Positions 23,774 to 27,034 of a stretch of 27,034 nt of DNA are shown here, in pieces; position 1 is the first letter of the stretch; every line of letters starts with the position of its first letter. The notes below the pieces were generated by a model. The model saw only the letters and a program-made list of their open reading frames with translations. It was not told the DNA's origin and searched no databases. Made by a program: the position numbers and the translations under genes. Origin of the DNA: Bermanella sp034112345 (GTDB lineage Bacteria; Pseudomonadota; Gammaproteobacteria; Pseudomonadales; Oceanobacteraceae); the NCBI GenBank assembly GCA_034112345.1, contig JAWUVN010000016.1:1-27034 (forward strand), read 5' to 3'.

Positions 23774-25282
23774 ATGAAATACAAGGATTTGCGTGACTTC
23801 ATCGCGCAGCTAGAAAAGCAAGGTGAGCTCAAGCGCATTACTCACCCAGTCAGCCCAGTATTAGAGATGACTGAAATCGCTGATCGTACGTTGCGTGCTG
23901 GCGGTCCCGCCTTGTTATTTGAAAACCCTATTGGTTTTGATATGCCAGTATTGGCCAACCTATTTGGCACCCCAAAAAGGGTTGCTATGGGCATGGGTGA
24001 AACCTCGGTTGAAGCACTGCGCGAAGTAGGAGAGCTACTTGCTTATCTTAAAGAGCCAGAGCCACCAAAAGGCCTTAAAGACGCATGGGAAAAAATACCT
24101 GTATTTAAACAAGTATTAAATATGGGCCCTAAAGTCGTTAAAAAAGCCCCTTGCCAAGATGTAGTCATTGAAGGAGAAGATGTAGACCTTTCAACAATAC
24201 CCGTTCAAACTTGCTGGCCAGGAGACGCTGGCCCGCTGATTACTTGGCCATTGGTGATTACTCGTGGTCCAAATAAAGAACGCCAAAATTTAGGAATATA
24301 TCGCCAGCAAGTCATCGGTAAAAACCGCGTTATTATGCGCTGGTTAAGCCACCGTGGCGGTGCATTAGACTTCAGAGAATTTCAATTACAAAACCCCGGT
24401 CAACCTTATCCCGTTGCCGTAGCATTGGGCGCTGACCCAGCCACAATCTTAGGCGCTGTAACGCCTGTTCCTGACACCTTGTCTGAATATGCATTTGCAG
24501 GCTTATTACGTGGCAGTAAAACAGAGCTTATTAAATGCATTGGCAATGACCTACAAGTACCTGCCAGCGCCGAGATTGTACTTGAAGGCTTTATCTATCC
24601 GGATGACATGGCTGATGAAGGTCCATTTGGCGATCACACCGGTTATTACAATGAAGTAGACAGCTTTCCAGTGATGACAGTTGAACGCATCACTCATCGT
24701 AAAGACCCAATTTATCACAGTACCTACACGGGTCGTCCACCAGATGAGCCCGCTATATTAGGCGTCGCTTTGAATGAAGTATTTGTGCCGATATTGCGTA
24801 AACAATTTCCTGAAATCACCGACTTTTATCTGCCACCAGAAGGTTGCAGTTATCGCATGGCGGTCGTGACCATTAAAAAACAATATCCTGGCCATGCCAA
24901 ACGCGTCATGCTTGGCGTGTGGTCATTTTTGCGACAATTTATGTACACCAAATTTGTGATCGTAACCGATGACGATGTGAACGCTCGAGATTGGAACGAT
25001 GTAATATGGGCCATTACCACACGTATGGACCCGGCTCGCGATACTACCCTTATTGAAAACACACCCATCGATTACCTAGACTTTGCCTCTCCTGTATCTG
25101 GCCTTGGCAGTAAAATGGGACTGGATGCTACCAACAAGTGGCCCGGTGAAACCGATCGCGAATGGGGAAAAACCATCGTGATGGATCAAGATGTAAAAGA
25201 TAAAATAGACGGTATGTGGGACGAACTAGGCATACTAAATCCCGCTCAATCGAATTCTGACAAATCGTCAGAGTCCAAGTAA
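23774..25282 (+). CDS. ubiD: 4-hydroxy-3-polyprenylbenzoate decarboxylase (UbiD)
   Basis: A 502-residue prenylated-FMN-dependent decarboxylase of ubiquinone synthesis; E. coli UbiD has 497. Recognisable stretches are the N-terminal YKDLRDFIAQLEKQGELKRI, the prFMN/metal-binding region TCWPGDAGPLITWPLVIT with NLGIYRQQV, RWLSHRGGALDF, and the catalytic DEGPFGDHTGYYNEVD carrying Glu282. The frame is open back to TTG 23735, but that lies inside the rho terminator. ATG 23774 with AAGAAAGA upstream gives the family N terminus. The prFMN-making partner UbiX is not in the window. The reductase gene follows 17 bp later, so the two are likely one operon. Confidence 0.96.
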   Translation: MKYKDLRDFIAQLEKQGELKRITHPVSPVLEMTEIADRTLRAGGPALLFENPIGFDMPVLANLFGTPKRVAMGMGETSVEALREVGELLAYLKEPEPPKGLKDAWEKIPVFKQVLNMGPKVVKKAPCQDVVIEGEDVDLSTIPVQTCWPGDAGPLITWPLVITRGPNKERQNLGIYRQQVIGKNRVIMRWLSHRGGALDFREFQLQNPGQPYPVAVALGADPATILGAVTPVPDTLSEYAFAGLLRGSKTELIKCIGNDLQVPASAEIVLEGFIYPDDMADEGPFGDHTGYYNEVDSFPVMTVERITHRKDPIYHSTYTGRPPDEPAILGVALNEVFVPILRKQFPEITDFYLPPEGCSYRMAVVTIKKQYPGHAKRVMLGVWSFLRQFMYTKFVIVTDDDVNARDWNDVIWAITTRMDPARDTTLIENTPIDYLDFASPVSGLGSKMGLDATNKWPGETDREWGKTIVMDQDVKDKIDGMWDELGILNPAQSNSDKSSESK

Positions 25283-25299
25283 TTGGTGCTATTGTTAAT

Positions 25300-26307
25300 A
25301 TGAAGCACCAAATTACCATCCAGCCAAAAGGCCTAGTTTTTGAAGCGGATGAAAATGAAACCATTATGGATGCCGCAAAGAATGCTGGCATTAAAATGCT
25401 TAAAAGCTGTGACAACGGCATATGTGAAGTTTGCAGGGCAACATTATTGGCTGGGGTAATTGATACTCCTGAAGGCCAATTTAATGCCCAAGATAAAGAC
25501 GTAAACCCCATGCTACCTTGTGTCAGCCAAGCAAAATCTGCATTAATTTTGGAGCAAAAAAAGGTGCTAGCCCCAGGCGAAATATCCTTACAACACATCG
25601 CATTTCAAGTTAAAAACATAAACCAACAAACCGGTGATGTTTTTATTGTTGAATTGCTAGCGCCCGCTGGAAAAAACCCAGAATTTCACGCAGGCCAATA
25701 TTTAGAGCTTTTAATTGATGGCAAAGAATATCCGTTCACCATTGCGAGCGCACCAGGCAAACGAGATATTGAATTACATATTGGGGCGGATAAAGACCAT
25801 AGCGCCAACCAAGATATTCTTAACCACCTGACATCCAATCCTACTGTACGCGCCAAATTACCAAGAGGCGACGTATGGATCAAACCTAATAAAACTGAAG
25901 ACAATTTACACGACCCTTTAATTTTTATTGTAGCGGGAACCGGCTTTTCACAAGCTAAAGCCATGATCGAAGAGCAGTTTAAGCATCAACACAGCGCTAT
26001 TTATTTATACTGGATTAACCGTGATGCCAATGGTTTTTATTCTAAGCTTGCTGACCAATGGGCACAGGATAATAAAATCCATTACCAAGCCATGACCCCA
26101 GAAACACCTGACTGTGCACATTATACGAACCAACCTGTTGAGGCGTTAATCGCGCAGCAGTTCGAAAACATAGCCCCGTTACAACTTGTGCTATGTGGCG
26201 GCCCTAACTTTGTATATAGCGTACTTAACGGACTAGAAAGCAAAGGTATCAACCAAGCTCAAACCATGAGCGACGTTTATGCTTACATGCCGAGACCAGA
26301 AAAATAA
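25300..26307 (+). CDS. 2Fe-2S ferredoxin-type flavin/NAD(P)H reductase
   Basis: A 335-residue two-module electron-transfer protein. Residues 1-90 form a plant-type ferredoxin with Cys37, Cys42, Cys45 and Cys74 binding the 2Fe-2S cluster. Residues about 95-200 form a ferredoxin-reductase FAD/FMN barrel (GQYLELLIDGKEYPFTIAS). Residues about 205-330 form the NAD(P) domain (IFIVAGTGFSQAKAMIEEQ, LVLCGGPNFVYSVL). Relatives are annotated as CDP-6-deoxy-delta-3,4-glucoseen reductase or flavin reductase (Fre/LuxG-like). Its place behind ubiD suggests a link to ubiquinone hydroxylation or flavin supply, but that is inference. The substrate is unknown. Confidence 0.93.
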   Translation: MKHQITIQPKGLVFEADENETIMDAAKNAGIKMLKSCDNGICEVCRATLLAGVIDTPEGQFNAQDKDVNPMLPCVSQAKSALILEQKKVLAPGEISLQHIAFQVKNINQQTGDVFIVELLAPAGKNPEFHAGQYLELLIDGKEYPFTIASAPGKRDIELHIGADKDHSANQDILNHLTSNPTVRAKLPRGDVWIKPNKTEDNLHDPLIFIVAGTGFSQAKAMIEEQFKHQHSAIYLYWINRDANGFYSKLADQWAQDNKIHYQAMTPETPDCAHYTNQPVEALIAQQFENIAPLQLVLCGGPNFVYSVLNGLESKGINQAQTMSDVYAYMPRPEK

Positions 26308-26322
26308 TTTTTGATCTTGATT

Positions 26323-26365
26323 AAAAAAGCCCGAATTCAGTATTAAACTGAACTCGGGCTTTTTT
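26323..26365. terminator. Bidirectional rho-independent terminator after the reductase gene
   Basis: Stem AAAAAAGCCCGA-TTCAG / CTGAA-TCGGGCTTTTTT with one internal mismatch and a 7-nt loop. It serves the plus-strand ubiD-reductase unit and the convergent dehydrogenase gene. Confidence 0.9.
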
Positions 26366-26398
26366 ATGTTCACTCGCAAAGCAATATGTAATGAAACA

Positions 26399-27034
26399 CT
26401 ACGGCTGCTTAGCCATCATATTAAATAATACATTGGGAAAAAAACGCTTAATCTTCAATGCCAATAATGACAAACCCTCACCCACTGCGATCTCTCGTAC
26501 CCCCTTGTTCATTTTAGCAACAATCACCTTGGCGCACTTATCCACATCCATTCCTGTTTCTATATTAGGATCATCGCCAGCAAATTGGCTTCCATCACCT
26601 ACAACAGCATTACGTGCTACATCTGTTTTGATAAACCCAGGTGTAATGGTAGAAACCTGAATTCCAAATTCCTTTACTTCCGCCCTTAGCGCATCAAAAA
26701 AACCCATCACTGCATGCTTGGCGGCACAATATCCAGTGCGCCATTTCACACCGACTTTACCAGCCACACTCGAAGTGACCGCAATATGGCCACTGCCTTG
26801 CTCTACCATAATAGGCAATACAACCTTGGTTAAAGCGATTTGACCCAACACATCTACATCAAGCAGCTGTTTATAAACAGATAAGTCTGTCTCTAAACAT
26901 TTTGAACGCTGAGAGATACCTGCGTTATTTATCAGCACATCAATTCGTCCAAATTTCTGCTGCACTGCTTGTGCTTTAGTCGTCATAGAATCATGCTCTG
27001 TAACATCCAATGGCAACACCAGTATGTCGCTGTC
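26399..27034 (-). CDS. Short-chain dehydrogenase/reductase (partial, N terminus off window)
   Basis: At least 211 C-terminal residues of a classical SDR. The visible motifs are VLPLDVT, the NNAG strand (DVLINNAGIS), catalytic Ser in VTSSVAGKVG, the YxxxK pair in GYCAAKHAVMGFF, and the PGF(I)KTDVA substrate loop. The frame is open to the right edge, so the glycine-rich cofactor loop at the N terminus is missing from view; it is not a pseudogene on present evidence. It resembles DHRS7-like oxidoreductases with a C-terminal extension (LLALKIKRFFPNVLFNMM); substrate unknown. Confidence 0.9.
   Translation of the reverse strand, partial: DSDILVLPLDVTEHDSMTTKAQAVQQKFGRIDVLINNAGISQRSKCLETDLSVYKQLLDVDVLGQIALTKVVLPIMVEQGSGHIAVTSSVAGKVGVKWRTGYCAAKHAVMGFFDALRAEVKEFGIQVSTITPGFIKTDVARNAVVGDGSQFAGDDPNIETGMDVDKCAKVIVAKMNKGVREIAVGEGLSLLALKIKRFFPNVLFNMMAKQP

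Overview
The window looks like chromosomal DNA of a marine-type gammaproteobacterium on the Pseudomonas/Oceanospirillum side. hemB, ppk1, ppx, trxA, rho and ubiD lie in the order known from Pseudomonas. hemC-hemD is followed by hemX-hemY, and hemB carries the Mg-type aspartate residues of the Pseudomonas enzyme. The DNA is moderately AT-rich for such a relative (for example Bermanella or Oleispira); the genus is an inference only.

Region 1 (1-2670) is accessory DNA. On the minus strand, a GxSxG lipase-like gene is followed after 1 bp by a gene for an ankyrin-repeat lipoprotein that runs off the left edge. This is the layout of an antibacterial lipase effector with its immunity protein. The lipase gene is damaged. 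Its N-terminal part lies in another frame, apparently because of one extra base in an A5 run. Further upstream the locus is cut by a complete IS3-family element (1352-2589) with two transposase frames joined by an A AAA AAG slippage site.

Region 2 (2678-7131, all minus strand) carries a truncated hemoglobin, a single-domain CheY-like response regulator, a membrane-bound GGDEF (GGEEF) diguanylate cyclase with a basic insertion, an LrgA/LrgB-type pair with ATGA overlap, and a crotonase of the enoyl-CoA isomerase type. Between lrgA and the crotonase gene is a gene-free stretch of about 400 bp. It holds three copies of a repeat of about 30 bp, each centred on a DnaA-box-like TTATCCACA.

Region 3 (7254-11504, plus) is the tetrapyrrole operon hemC-hemD-hemX-hemY, closed by a strong bidirectional terminator. 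A convergent small acidic unknown gene follows, then a methyl-accepting chemotaxis protein. On the minus strand come a hotdog thioesterase and a TVP38/TMEM64-flavoprotein disulfide reductase fusion.

Region 4 (16762-26307) is the conserved housekeeping block. hemB and ppk1 are on plus, ppx is convergent on minus, and trxA, rho, ubiD and a 2Fe-2S/flavin reductase gene are on plus. Rho-independent terminators lie after ppk1/ppx, trxA, rho and the reductase gene. A short-chain dehydrogenase gene, cut by the right edge, closes the window on minus. Heme synthesis (hemC, D, X, Y, B), polyphosphate turnover (ppk1, ppx) and ubiquinone synthesis (ubiD) are the main themes. The accessory lipase/IS island and the DnaA-box repeats are the parts most worth a second look.
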